Source of the DNA: Cycloclasticus pugetii PS-1
GTDB taxonomy: Bacteria > Pseudomonadota > Gammaproteobacteria > Methylococcales > Cycloclasticaceae
Reading direction: 5' to 3'
Assembly: GCF_000384415.1 (NCBI RefSeq)
Contig: NZ_ARVU01000001.1
Location: 1 to 64,000, forward strand
Length of the DNA: 64,000 nt
The position numbers and the translations under genes are program-made. Shown piece by piece: positions 1-9,513 of the stretch. The notes under the pieces were generated by a model, which worked only from the letters and a program-made list of their open reading frames with translations, ran no database searches and was not told the origin of the DNA. Position 1 is the stretch's first letter. Every line of letters starts with the position of its first letter.

Positions 1-9
1 TGTTTAAAT

Positions 10-48
10 AAAGATTCCCGCCGTAGTGTCGTTCTCTAATGAATCTTT
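10..48. repeat. Inverted repeat upstream of dnaA
   Basis: AAAGATTC at 10-17 is matched exactly by GAATCTTT at 41-48, with 23 bases between the arms and T residues after the right arm. It lies in the dnaA leader, cut by the left edge of the window. It could be a weak terminator of an upstream gene, an operator, or chance; the long loop makes a strong terminator unlikely. Confidence 0.35.
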
Positions 49-53
49 TTTAC

Positions 54-62
54 TGTGGATAA
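54..62 (-). promoter_or_regulatory. DnaA box upstream of dnaA
   Basis: TGTGGATAA at 54-62 is the exact reverse complement of the consensus DnaA box TTATCCACA. It lies about 60 bases before the dnaA start, the usual place for autoregulation of dnaA and for an outlying element of the origin region. Confidence 0.7.
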
Positions 63-120
63 CTTTCCCTTTAAGGGGTATTCTTATAAGCCATTCGTTT
101 CAATTTTATCAAGGATTAAT

Positions 121-1446
121 GTGTCATCTCTCTGGGAGCAATGTTTACAACGATTAGAGGAAGAAATTCCCCCTCAACAAATAAATACCTGGGTTCGCCC
201 TCTTCAAGCTCAAACTAATAATGATGAATTGCTTTTATTTGCGCCAAACAAATTTGTATTAGATTGGGTTTCAGATAACTATATTGAAAATATAACAAAT
301 ATAATCAATAAGTTAACTGAAAATAAAATTAAGCTTCATCTTAAAATAGGCAGTTCAAAAGTACAACCTTCGCCCGCTACTGTCAGTAAAAAAACGACGA
401 CTAAAGCTAATAACACACCCAGTGTTTCCCATAATCTTAATAGTGCCTTTACTTTTGACTCTTTCGTTATGGGTAAATCTAATGAGTTAGCCAAAGCCGC
501 GGCTATACAGGTATCGGAGAACCCGGGTGTTTCATACAACCCGCTTTTTATCTATGGGGGAGTAGGACTCGGTAAAACGCATTTAATGCACTCCATAGGC
601 AATGCCATTCTTCAAAAGAACAAAAACAAACGTGTGTCTTTTTTATCATCCGAGCGCTTTGTATCCGGTATGGTCCAATCTTTACAGAAAAACACCATAA
701 ATGATTTTAAAAACTACTATCGTTCATTAGACCTATTACTTATTGACGATATCCAGTTTTTTGCAAAGAAAGAAAGGTCTCAAGAAGAATTCTTTCATAC
801 CTTTAACACTCTCATTGAAAACAATAAGCAAATCGTCCTAACCTGTGATTGCTATCCAAAAGAGATTAATGGTTTAGAAGAACGACTTAAATCTCGTTTT
901 GGTTGGGGCTTACCAATTCCCATTGAACCGCCAGACTTAGAAACACGGGTGGCTATTTTAAAAAGTAAAGCCGCGTTAAGTGGCGTTGACCTAGCTGATG
1001 AAGTTGCTTTTTTTATGGGCAATAGAATTAAATCCAATGTTAGAGAACTAGAAGGGGCCTTACGCAGAGTTTTAGCAAATGCGAACTTTACCGGTAAACC
1101 TATTACCTTAGATTTTACTAAAGAAGCACTCAGAGATTTGATTGCTCTACAAAACAAACGTATTAGCATTGATAACATTCAAAAAACGGTTGCTGAGTAC
1201 TACAAAATAAGGACATCTGACTTATTGTCTGCTAAACGAACAAGATCAATCGCTCGCCCAAGACAAATAGCAATGGCTCTGGCAAAAGAACTTACTCAAT
1301 ACAGCTTGCCAGAAATAGGGAATCAATTTGGTGGCCGGGACCATACGACCGTTCTTCACGCAACGCGAAAAGTAAAAGAGCTAAGAGACTCTGATCAATT
1401 GATTGATGAAGATTATATTAACCTGTTAAGAACCCTATCGCATTAA
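121..1446 (+). CDS. dnaA: Chromosomal replication initiator DnaA
   Basis: DnaA binds DnaA boxes at oriC as an ATP complex, opens the origin and loads DnaB helicase. The GTG at 121 is chosen because the protein then begins [14 protein letters not shown], the usual DnaA N-terminus, and AAGGA at 111-115 sits five bases upstream. An in-frame GTG at 55 would add 22 residues that do not look like DnaA and overlap a DnaA box. The 441-residue product has a DnaB-interacting N-terminal domain, a variable linker, an AAA+ module with Walker A GGVGLGKT and Walker B LLLIDDIQ, and a C-terminal helix-turn-helix with the GGRDHTTV signature. It is slightly shorter than E. coli DnaA, mainly in the linker. dnaN follows. 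Confidence 0.97.
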   Translation: MSSLWEQCLQRLEEEIPPQQINTWVRPLQAQTNNDELLLFAPNKFVLDWVSDNYIENITNIINKLTENKIKLHLKIGSSKVQPSPATVSKKTTTKANNTPSVSHNLNSAFTFDSFVMGKSNELAKAAAIQVSENPGVSYNPLFIYGGVGLGKTHLMHSIGNAILQKNKNKRVSFLSSERFVSGMVQSLQKNTINDFKNYYRSLDLLLIDDIQFFAKKERSQEEFFHTFNTLIENNKQIVLTCDCYPKEINGLEERLKSRFGWGLPIPIEPPDLETRVAILKSKAALSGVDLADEVAFFMGNRIKSNVRELEGALRRVLANANFTGKPITLDFTKEALRDLIALQNKRISIDNIQKTVAEYYKIRTSDLLSAKRTRSIARPRQIAMALAKELTQYSLPEIGNQFGGRDHTTVLHATRKVKELRDSDQLIDEDYINLLRTLSH

Positions 1447-1458
1447 TTAGGTGTAAGC

Positions 1459-1618
1459 TGTGGATAAAATTTGAGATGTTTTTACAAACAAGTTATCCAC
1501 AATAGTTTTTATATTTAACAACACCTTTTAAAATAACGTAGGTTATTGATTTAAAATTAATAATTAAAAATACTAACCGATTTTTAATTCCTTATAATCA
1601 TAATAAGTATTAAGAGAT
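1459..1618. other. dnaA-dnaN intergenic region, candidate origin element
   Basis: Two perfect DnaA boxes face each other: TGTGGATAA at 1459-1467 and TTATCCACA at 1493-1501. They are followed by about 115 very AT-rich bases up to the dnaN start. Paired boxes beside an AT-rich stretch next to dnaA resemble an origin with a DNA unwinding element, though in many gammaproteobacteria the main oriC lies upstream of dnaA, outside this window. The boxes could instead only regulate dnaN. A TATAAT at 1593-1598 may be the dnaN -10 element; no convincing -35 was seen. Confidence 0.5.
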
Positions 1619-2719
1619 ATGAAATTAAATATTAATAAAGAAGATCTATTAGAGCCATTACAGAAGGTTTTTGGTGTTATTGAAAAAAGACAGACCTTAC
1701 CGATTTTATCGAATGTTTATTTATCGATTAACAATGGTACGATCAAATTCACAGGCACAGATTTAGAAGTACAGGTCAGCGCTAAATCCATATTGATAGG
1801 GGAAGATAGCTTTAATATAACGATTCCTGCAAGAAAGTTATTAGACATCTGTCGATCTTTACCTGATCACTGTGAATTAAATTTATCTTTCAATGATGGT
1901 GTTCTTATTATTAAATCAGGCAAAAGCAGATTTACACTTAGGACACTGCCATCAGATGAATACCCTCTTTTCGATGAATCAAGTTACCTAAATCAAATAA
2001 GCATTAACCAAGAGGTTTTATTAAAAGCCTTTAGTAAAACTATTTTTTGTATGGCACAACAAGATGTTCGTTATTATCTAAATGGTTTAATGATGGAAAT
2101 TGTTGATGGTGAATTACAAACTGTCGCCTCAGACGGTCATCGACTAGCCCTATCTAAAAATAAAATTGATAATGAAAATCAATCCATTAACCAGGTTATC
2201 ATTCCAAGAAAAGCAGCCCAAGAATTACTCAGACTAATGGATAAATTTGAAGGTGCTGTTGAGATAAAGATCGCTAAAAACAGTATTAAATTCTCGTTGG
2301 GTGATGTTGAACTTAATGCAAAGTTGATTGATGGACGCTTCCCTGATTTTAATAATGTAGTCCCTGAACAAAGTAAACATAGCTTTAATATCAATAAGTT
2401 ATCTTTTAAATCCGCTTTATCTCGTGTTTCCATTTTATCCAATGAAAAATATAAAGGAATACGTTTAGACTTATCAAACCAATTAATGACTATTAATGCT
2501 AATAACCCTGAACAGGATGAAGCCGAAGAAGAAGTAGTGGTTGATTACAATGGTGATGAGATGAGTATGGGCTTTAATTCAAGTTATTTAATGGATGCCC
2601 TAAATGTAATTGAATCGGATAATGTGTTAGTTTCTTTTACTGATACAAACAGTAGTTGCTTGCTTGAAAACCCAGAAGATAAGAGAAGTCAATTTATTAT
2701 TATGCCAATGCGTATATAA
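1619..2719 (+). CDS. dnaN: DNA polymerase III beta sliding clamp
   Basis: DnaN forms the ring-shaped dimer that tethers DNA polymerase III to DNA and recruits other repair and replication proteins. The 366-residue length equals that of typical beta clamps. Family features include LNINKEDLLEPLQKV at the start, a central ASDGHRLA, and the C-terminal hydrophobic-cleft end MPMRI. The start ATG follows an AAGAGA-type ribosome site. It lies between dnaA and recF in the conserved origin-proximal order, 172 bases after dnaA and 24 bases before recF, so dnaN and recF are probably co-transcribed. Confidence 0.97.
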   Translation: MKLNINKEDLLEPLQKVFGVIEKRQTLPILSNVYLSINNGTIKFTGTDLEVQVSAKSILIGEDSFNITIPARKLLDICRSLPDHCELNLSFNDGVLIIKSGKSRFTLRTLPSDEYPLFDESSYLNQISINQEVLLKAFSKTIFCMAQQDVRYYLNGLMMEIVDGELQTVASDGHRLALSKNKIDNENQSINQVIIPRKAAQELLRLMDKFEGAVEIKIAKNSIKFSLGDVELNAKLIDGRFPDFNNVVPEQSKHSFNINKLSFKSALSRVSILSNEKYKGIRLDLSNQLMTINANNPEQDEAEEEVVVDYNGDEMSMGFNSSYLMDALNVIESDNVLVSFTDTNSSCLLENPEDKRSQFIIMPMRI

Positions 2720-2743
2720 ACATTTTTACTGTAATTATTTTTC

Positions 2744-3823
2744 TTGTCTTTAGTCGATATTCAAATTAAAGATGTTAGGAATATTGAAAATATAATATTC
2801 CAACCATCTCCTAAGCTTAATATTATTGTTGGGCCTAACGGGAGTGGAAAAACATCAATTCTAGAGTCGCTTTACATACTAAGTAGGGCGCGCTCTTTTA
2901 GAACGCAAAATATCACTAAGGTTCTCTCACACAATAAAGATAGCCTTATTGTTTTTGCCCAATTAGCTTATGTGAACGTTTCTCATAAGATAGCGATCAA
3001 AAAAAACAAACATAAAACCATTATCAGGATAAATGCTCGATCAGAAAAAAAATCTTCTGAATTATCCCGTCTGTTTCATGCACACCTTATCAGGCCTGAA
3101 TCCCAAACATTATTAGAAAATGGTGGGGTTGATAGAAGGGCTTTTATTGATACCGGTGTGTTCCACGTGAAACACTCATTTTTGAATATATCGAAGCAAT
3201 ATAACCACTTATTGAAACAGAGGAATAAGTTATTGAAAACCAAACAATTAGATACATTAACTGTTTGGAATAATAAACTGATTGAATACGGTACAATAGT
3301 CAGTCATGAAAGAGAGAAGTATCTTGAATTGTTAGATAAAGAACTTAAAGGTATTGCCTGTCAGTTTATTGGTGATGCAGAGGTTACTTTAAATTACTTA
3401 AAAGGCTGGGATAAAAGCTTATCGTTTGAGGATGCGCTTAATAAAGCAAAGGACCGAGATATCTTGTATGGCTTCACCACAGCAGGCGCGCATAAAGCAG
3501 ATATTAAGGTTCTGGTTAATGGAAGGTTAGCACAGGATTATTTATCCAGAGGGCAGATGAAACTGCTGGTCATTGCGATGTATTTAGCGCAAATTAAGTT
3601 AATGCGTGATCGAGTATCTAAGTCGGTTTGTGTGTTATTGGATGATTTAGGTGCTGAGCTTGATAGGGAGAATGTAAGAAAAGTAATGTTTTTTTTACAG
3701 AAACTAAATATACAGACTTTCGTGACGACAACAAATATAGATTTGTTTTTAGAGTTTATTGATGCGAAAGAAACTAAGGTGTTTCACGTGAAACGTGGAG
3801 TTATGCAGATAGAGGATAGTTAA
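2744..3823 (+). CDS. recF: DNA replication and repair protein RecF
   Basis: RecF is an SMC-like ATPase that, with RecO and RecR, loads RecA at single-strand gaps. The start is TTG at 2744, giving MSLVDIQIKDVRNIE, which aligns with the N-terminus of other RecF proteins; no strong ribosome site precedes it, suggesting coupling to dnaN. Walker A GPNGSGKT is at residues 30-37, and the signature (YLSRGQMKLL) and Walker B (LLDDLGAELD) are near residue 300. At 359 residues it has family length. The stop abuts the gyrB start with no gap. Two parS-like palindromes lie within the gene, at 3159 and 3780. Confidence 0.95.
   Translation: MSLVDIQIKDVRNIENIIFQPSPKLNIIVGPNGSGKTSILESLYILSRARSFRTQNITKVLSHNKDSLIVFAQLAYVNVSHKIAIKKNKHKTIIRINARSEKKSSELSRLFHAHLIRPESQTLLENGGVDRRAFIDTGVFHVKHSFLNISKQYNHLLKQRNKLLKTKQLDTLTVWNNKLIEYGTIVSHEREKYLELLDKELKGIACQFIGDAEVTLNYLKGWDKSLSFEDALNKAKDRDILYGFTTAGAHKADIKVLVNGRLAQDYLSRGQMKLLVIAMYLAQIKLMRDRVSKSVCVLLDDLGAELDRENVRKVMFFLQKLNIQTFVTTTNIDLFLEFIDAKETKVFHVKRGVMQIEDS
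3159..3174. promoter_or_regulatory. parS-like ParB-binding palindrome inside recF
   Basis: TGTTCCACGTGAAACA matches the widely conserved parS pattern TGTTNCACGTGAAACA at every fixed position, and the flanking G and C extend the palindrome. parS sites nucleate ParB for origin segregation and condensin loading and cluster near oriC. This one is about 3 kb from dnaA. It lies inside the recF reading frame. Confidence 0.8.
3780..3795. promoter_or_regulatory. Second parS-like palindrome at the 3' end of recF
   Basis: TGTTTCACGTGAAACG differs from the parS consensus only at the last base. It lies about 620 bases after the first site and just before the recF stop codon. The core TTTCACGTGAAA is a perfect palindrome. 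Confidence 0.75.
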
Positions 3824-6238
<2,415 letters not shown>

Positions 6239-6301
6239 TTTTTTATGAAAAAATAACACACATAAACCAGAAGGGTTATGAGTCGTTTAAAAGTATCAAA
6301 G

Positions 6302-6328
6302 GCGGAAATTAAATTTCCGCTTTTTTTT
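6302..6328 (+). terminator. Rho-independent terminator after gyrB
   Basis: A perfect stem, GCGGAAAT against ATTTCCGC (6302-6320), is followed by eight T residues at 6321-6328. This is a classic intrinsic terminator for the gyrB transcript. Confidence 0.85.
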
Positions 6329-6430
6329 GAAAAATCGGAAATGAATTTCACTAAAGGCTTTATCCTTTGCTGTAGAGCTTAAAAATAAAAAACGCATACA
6401 AACGGGTTGCTTTATGTGAAAAGGCTTCTT

Positions 6431-6456
6431 AAATAAGCTTTCAGGAGCTTATTTTT
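6431..6456 (+). terminator. Terminator-like hairpin in the gyrB-porin gap
   Basis: AAATAAGCT at 6431-6439 pairs perfectly with AGCTTATTT at 6446-6454 around a six-base loop, and the T run reaches 6456. The stem is AT-rich, so strength is moderate. It may be a backup for the gyrB terminator or the end of a short RNA. Confidence 0.5.
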
Positions 6457-6759
6457 ACCCTGGATTTAAAAAAATTTATTGAAGCCGTGTGAAAAACAAA
6501 TTAAATAATTACAAGATAGGTATATTTAAGGTATGTATTAATTGTCGAAACATCTGTTAGCAGAGGTTTAGATAGTTTGATTCCTTATAAGAAATAAAAG
6601 CAATGGTTAGCTTTACCAATATAAGCCTGTATTTATTCATCGAATGATGCAAGATCACAAAGTAAATCAGGTCTAGGTTTGTTTAAGAGAGGGTTCTTTT
6701 ATTTTAGCGATTAGTTTATATCTGGAAATCGCACCAAATTAATTCATTAATTTTTTTAG

Positions 6760-6782
6760 GCTCATTTTTATGAGCTTTTTTT
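6760..6782 (+). terminator. Intrinsic terminator about 110 bases before the porin
   Basis: GCTCAT (6760-6765) pairs with ATGAGC (6770-6775) over a TTTT loop and is followed by seven T residues. No gene on the plus strand directly precedes it, so it implies a transcript, possibly a small RNA, ending here, or it insulates the urea locus from upstream readthrough. Confidence 0.6.
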
Positions 6783-6837
6783 GTGCAATAATTCTAAATA
6801 TATAGTCATTATCCATTAAAAACAAAGGGTTATATTC

Positions 6838-6853
6838 TGGCATGATATTCGCA
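6838..6853 (+). promoter_or_regulatory. Sigma-54 promoter candidate for the urea locus
   Basis: TGGCATGATATTCGCA has GG and GC exactly ten bases apart and agrees with TGGCAC-N5-TTGCA at most positions. The predicted transcription start is about 6864, 27 bases before the porin start. Sigma-54 control fits a urea locus driven by NtrC; ntrB and ntrC are in this window. Only a half NtrC site (6730-6735) was seen at a suitable distance upstream. Confidence 0.6.
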
Positions 6854-6890
6854 TTTTAGTACCTTCCATTGACAAGATAAAAGGTAATGA

Positions 6891-8051
6891 ATGATGAAAT
6901 ATTCAGGAAAAGTGACAGGGATTGCGGCATTAATTGCTGCTCAAGTCATGACTGGTTCTGTATTGGCTGGTGCAAAATTTGAAGGTTCAGATGGTAAATG
7001 GATAAGTTTCGGTGTGGGCGTGAGAACAAGTTTCACTGCAGTAGAGGATGCGTCGCCTAGTGGGGATGATTGGTCAAATGATTTTAACTTGGATAGCGCG
7101 CGAATCTATATTAATGGTCAAATTTCTGAAAATTTCGGGTTTGAATTAAATACCGAGACATTTTGGAGTAGTTCTAATGCACCATTTGATGAGGAGTTTG
7201 GAATTTTAGATGCTATTGCAAAGTTTAAGATTAACCCTGCACTAAATATATGGGCTGGCCGCATGCTAGTGCCTGCTGATCGTGAAGAAATGAGTGGTCC
7301 ATACTACGCCAATATATGGAATGCTTTTAAAACCCCATTTGGCCCTGCTGATCAAGGAGAAGATCATGGAAAAGGTAATGCAGGTCTATATGGCCGTGAT
7401 GAAGGTGTAACGGTATGGGGTCGTTTAGGAGCTGAGGAGCGTTTTACCTATGCTGTCGGTGTTTTTGAAGGTTATGAAAGTGCAGGGATGGGTGATGCGG
7501 ACCCAGATGATAACTTTTTATATGCAGCGAGGTTCAGTTATAACTTCTTAAATGTTGAAAAAGCACCTGGTTATTACACAGGTAGTACATCATACGGTGC
7601 AGCGGGCGATATTTTTACTGTCTCAGTGGCTGCTCAATTTGAGGAAGATGCTACCGGTATTGTTGGTGATTTAGGTGATTTCACAGCCTTATATACAGAT
7701 GTTTTATATGAAAACGTGTTGGAAAACGAAGGTGTTTTGACCATTGAAGCAGCCTATAAAGACTTTGATTTAGACGGAAAAACAAATGCATTTGGTTTAT
7801 TTGAAGGTGATTCATGGAAAGCAACAACACTTTACTTGTTTCCAAACAAGTTAGGTATAGGCAAGGTTCAACCTTACTTTTCTTACTCAGAAGTAAACCC
7901 AGATAACGGCAGCGATTCTGAAACAATTGATGCTGGTTTTAATTATGTTATCGATGGGTTTAACTCTCGAATTTCTGTGGCTTACTCAAGCACAGACAAC
8001 GGAACAAATGATATGGATGCTTTTGTTATCGGTTATCAATTCCAGTATTAA
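6891..8051 (+). CDS. Outer-membrane porin of the urea locus
   Basis: A probable beta-barrel porin, placed to admit urea or related small solutes to the periplasm. The N-terminus is a signal peptide (hydrophobic core about residues 9-25, cleavage near SVLA|GAKF). The mature part is rich in alternating polar and aromatic residues, contains LDSARIYINGQ as in phosphate-selective-porin-like proteins, and ends in an aromatic residue (YQFQY), the outer-membrane sorting signal. The start may be either of two adjacent ATGs (6891 or 6894) after AAGG at 6881. It is the first gene after the sigma-54 promoter and lies 35 bases before urtA. Substrate specificity is inferred only from location. Confidence 0.8.
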   Translation: MMKYSGKVTGIAALIAAQVMTGSVLAGAKFEGSDGKWISFGVGVRTSFTAVEDASPSGDDWSNDFNLDSARIYINGQISENFGFELNTETFWSSSNAPFDEEFGILDAIAKFKINPALNIWAGRMLVPADREEMSGPYYANIWNAFKTPFGPADQGEDHGKGNAGLYGRDEGVTVWGRLGAEERFTYAVGVFEGYESAGMGDADPDDNFLYAARFSYNFLNVEKAPGYYTGSTSYGAAGDIFTVSVAAQFEEDATGIVGDLGDFTALYTDVLYENVLENEGVLTIEAAYKDFDLDGKTNAFGLFEGDSWKATTLYLFPNKLGIGKVQPYFSYSEVNPDNGSDSETIDAGFNYVIDGFNSRISVAYSSTDNGTNDMDAFVIGYQFQY

Positions 8052-8086
8052 TAATTAGCTCAACACTATTAAATAGGGAAATCAAA

Positions 8087-9373
8087 ATGAATATAAAACG
8101 AAAATTAGTTACATCATTAGTTTCAGCAGGTGCCTTAATAGCAAGTAATGTCTATGCGGCAGAAGATACAATTAAGGTAGGGGTATTGCATTCATTATCA
8201 GGCACCATGGCAATCAGTGAAACGACATTAAAAGATACGGTTTTAATGTTAATTGAAGAGCAAAATAAAAAAGGTGGTTTGCTAGGGAAGAAACTAGAAC
8301 CCGTTGTGGTTGATCCTGCTTCAAATTGGCCATTATTTGCTGAGAAAGCGAAGGAGTTAATTGATAAAGATAAGGTATCAGCGGTATTTGGTTGTTGGAC
8401 TTCAGTGTCACGTAAATCAGTATTACCTGTGTTTGAAGAGTCAGACAGTATACTTTTTTATCCAGTACAGTACGAAGGCGAAGAGTCTTCTAAAAATGTT
8501 TTCTATACTGGGGCTGCACCTAATCAACAAGCTATTCCAGCGGTAGATTACCTGATGAGTGACATTGGTGTTGAGCGTTGGGTATTAGCCGGAACTGATT
8601 ATGTCTACCCACGAACAACAAACAAAATTCTTGAGGCGTATCTGAAATCAAAGGGTGTTGCAGCAGAAGACATTATGATCAATTACACTCCCTTTGGTCA
8701 TTCAGATTGGCAGTCAATAGTCTCTGATGTAAAGAAATTTGGTTCAGCAGGGAAGAAAACAGCAGTGGTTTCTACCATTAACGGTGATGCTAATGTTCCT
8801 TTCTATAAAGAGCTTGGAAACCAAGGTATTTCAGCTGAAGATATTCCTGTTGTAGCCTTCTCAGTTGGTGAGGAAGAACTATCAGGTATGGATACTAAAC
8901 CATTAGTTGGCCATTTGGCGGCATGGAATTACTTTATGAGTATTGAAGCTGAGACAAATGATAAGTTTATTTCTACTTGGCATGATTTTACTAAAGATGA
9001 AAAACGGGTAACGAATGACCCAATGGAAGCGACGTATATCGGCTTCAATATGTGGGTTAAAGCCGTAGAAAAAGCAGGCACAACTGATTCAGCGGCTGTA
9101 CAAGAGGCCATTATTGGCATTTCAGTTCCAAATCTTACAGGTGGTTATTCGTCGATGATGCCAAATCATCACATTACTAAGCCAGTTGTCATTGGTGAAA
9201 TCCAAGATGATGGTCAGTTTGGTACTGTTTGGGAAACATCTGGTTTAGTGGCAGGGGATGCATGGTCAGATTACTTAGAAGGATCGAAAGACCTTATTTC
9301 AGATTGGCGTAAACCGCTTTCATGCGGCAATTACAATGTGAAAACGGCAAAGTGTTCAGGTCAAAACTTCTAA
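8087..9373 (+). CDS. urtA: Urea ABC transporter, substrate-binding protein
   Basis: UrtA is the periplasmic urea-binding component of the high-affinity UrtABCDE transporter (HAAT/branched-chain amino acid family). A signal peptide ends at NVYA|AEDT; the mature protein starts IKVGVLHSLSGTMA, a typical UrtA beginning, and carries VFGCWTSVSRK and the C-terminal cysteine pair region typical of the family. At 428 residues it has family length. AGGGAAA is the ribosome site. It is followed by a strong stem-loop before urtB, which may raise its level relative to the permease genes. Confidence 0.96.
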   Translation: MNIKRKLVTSLVSAGALIASNVYAAEDTIKVGVLHSLSGTMAISETTLKDTVLMLIEEQNKKGGLLGKKLEPVVVDPASNWPLFAEKAKELIDKDKVSAVFGCWTSVSRKSVLPVFEESDSILFYPVQYEGEESSKNVFYTGAAPNQQAIPAVDYLMSDIGVERWVLAGTDYVYPRTTNKILEAYLKSKGVAAEDIMINYTPFGHSDWQSIVSDVKKFGSAGKKTAVVSTINGDANVPFYKELGNQGISAEDIPVVAFSVGEEELSGMDTKPLVGHLAAWNYFMSIEAETNDKFISTWHDFTKDEKRVTNDPMEATYIGFNMWVKAVEKAGTTDSAAVQEAIIGISVPNLTGGYSSMMPNHHITKPVVIGEIQDDGQFGTVWETSGLVAGDAWSDYLEGSKDLISDWRKPLSCGNYNVKTAKCSGQNF

Positions 9374-9395
9374 TCAGTTGTAATCGCAAAATTTT

Positions 9396-9432
9396 TGGCC
9401 AGGCACAAGTAAGTTGAGGTTGTGTCTGGCCA
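9396..9432 (+). promoter_or_regulatory. Stem-loop between urtA and urtB
   Basis: A 13-pair stem, 9396-9408 against 9420-9432, has one G-U pair and an 11-base loop; the arm core is TGGCCAGGCACAA. No T run follows, so it is not a standard terminator. Stem-loops after binding-protein genes commonly stabilise the upstream message or attenuate downstream transcription, giving more binding protein than permease. That role here is inferred. Confidence 0.65.
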
Positions 9433-9513
9433 TGTATTTAAATTAAGAGATTAAATTGTACTTAATAACAGCAGACCTTTTCAGAAACACAATAATACAT
9501 AAGAGTGTGATTC

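Larger units (their letters stand above)
6329..6837. other. Long non-coding gap before the urea locus
   Basis: About 500 bases between the gyrB terminator and the sigma-54 promoter of the porin. No open reading frame with coding character was found on either strand. The stretch carries two further terminator-like hairpins (6431-6456 and 6760-6782), so one or two short transcripts may end here. A half NtrC-like site, CGCACC, lies at 6730-6735. Confidence 0.4.

Noticed and set aside
55-120. Upstream GTG at 55 as the dnaA start
   Set aside because: The extra 22 residues do not look like DnaA, the codon lies in a DnaA box, and the GTG at 121 has a good ribosome site and gives the family N-terminus.
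852-1178. Antisense open frames such as those over dnaA, gyrB, gltA and mrcA
   Set aside because: They lie wholly within well-supported genes on the other strand, have low-complexity or atypical composition and no ribosome sites; they are shadows.
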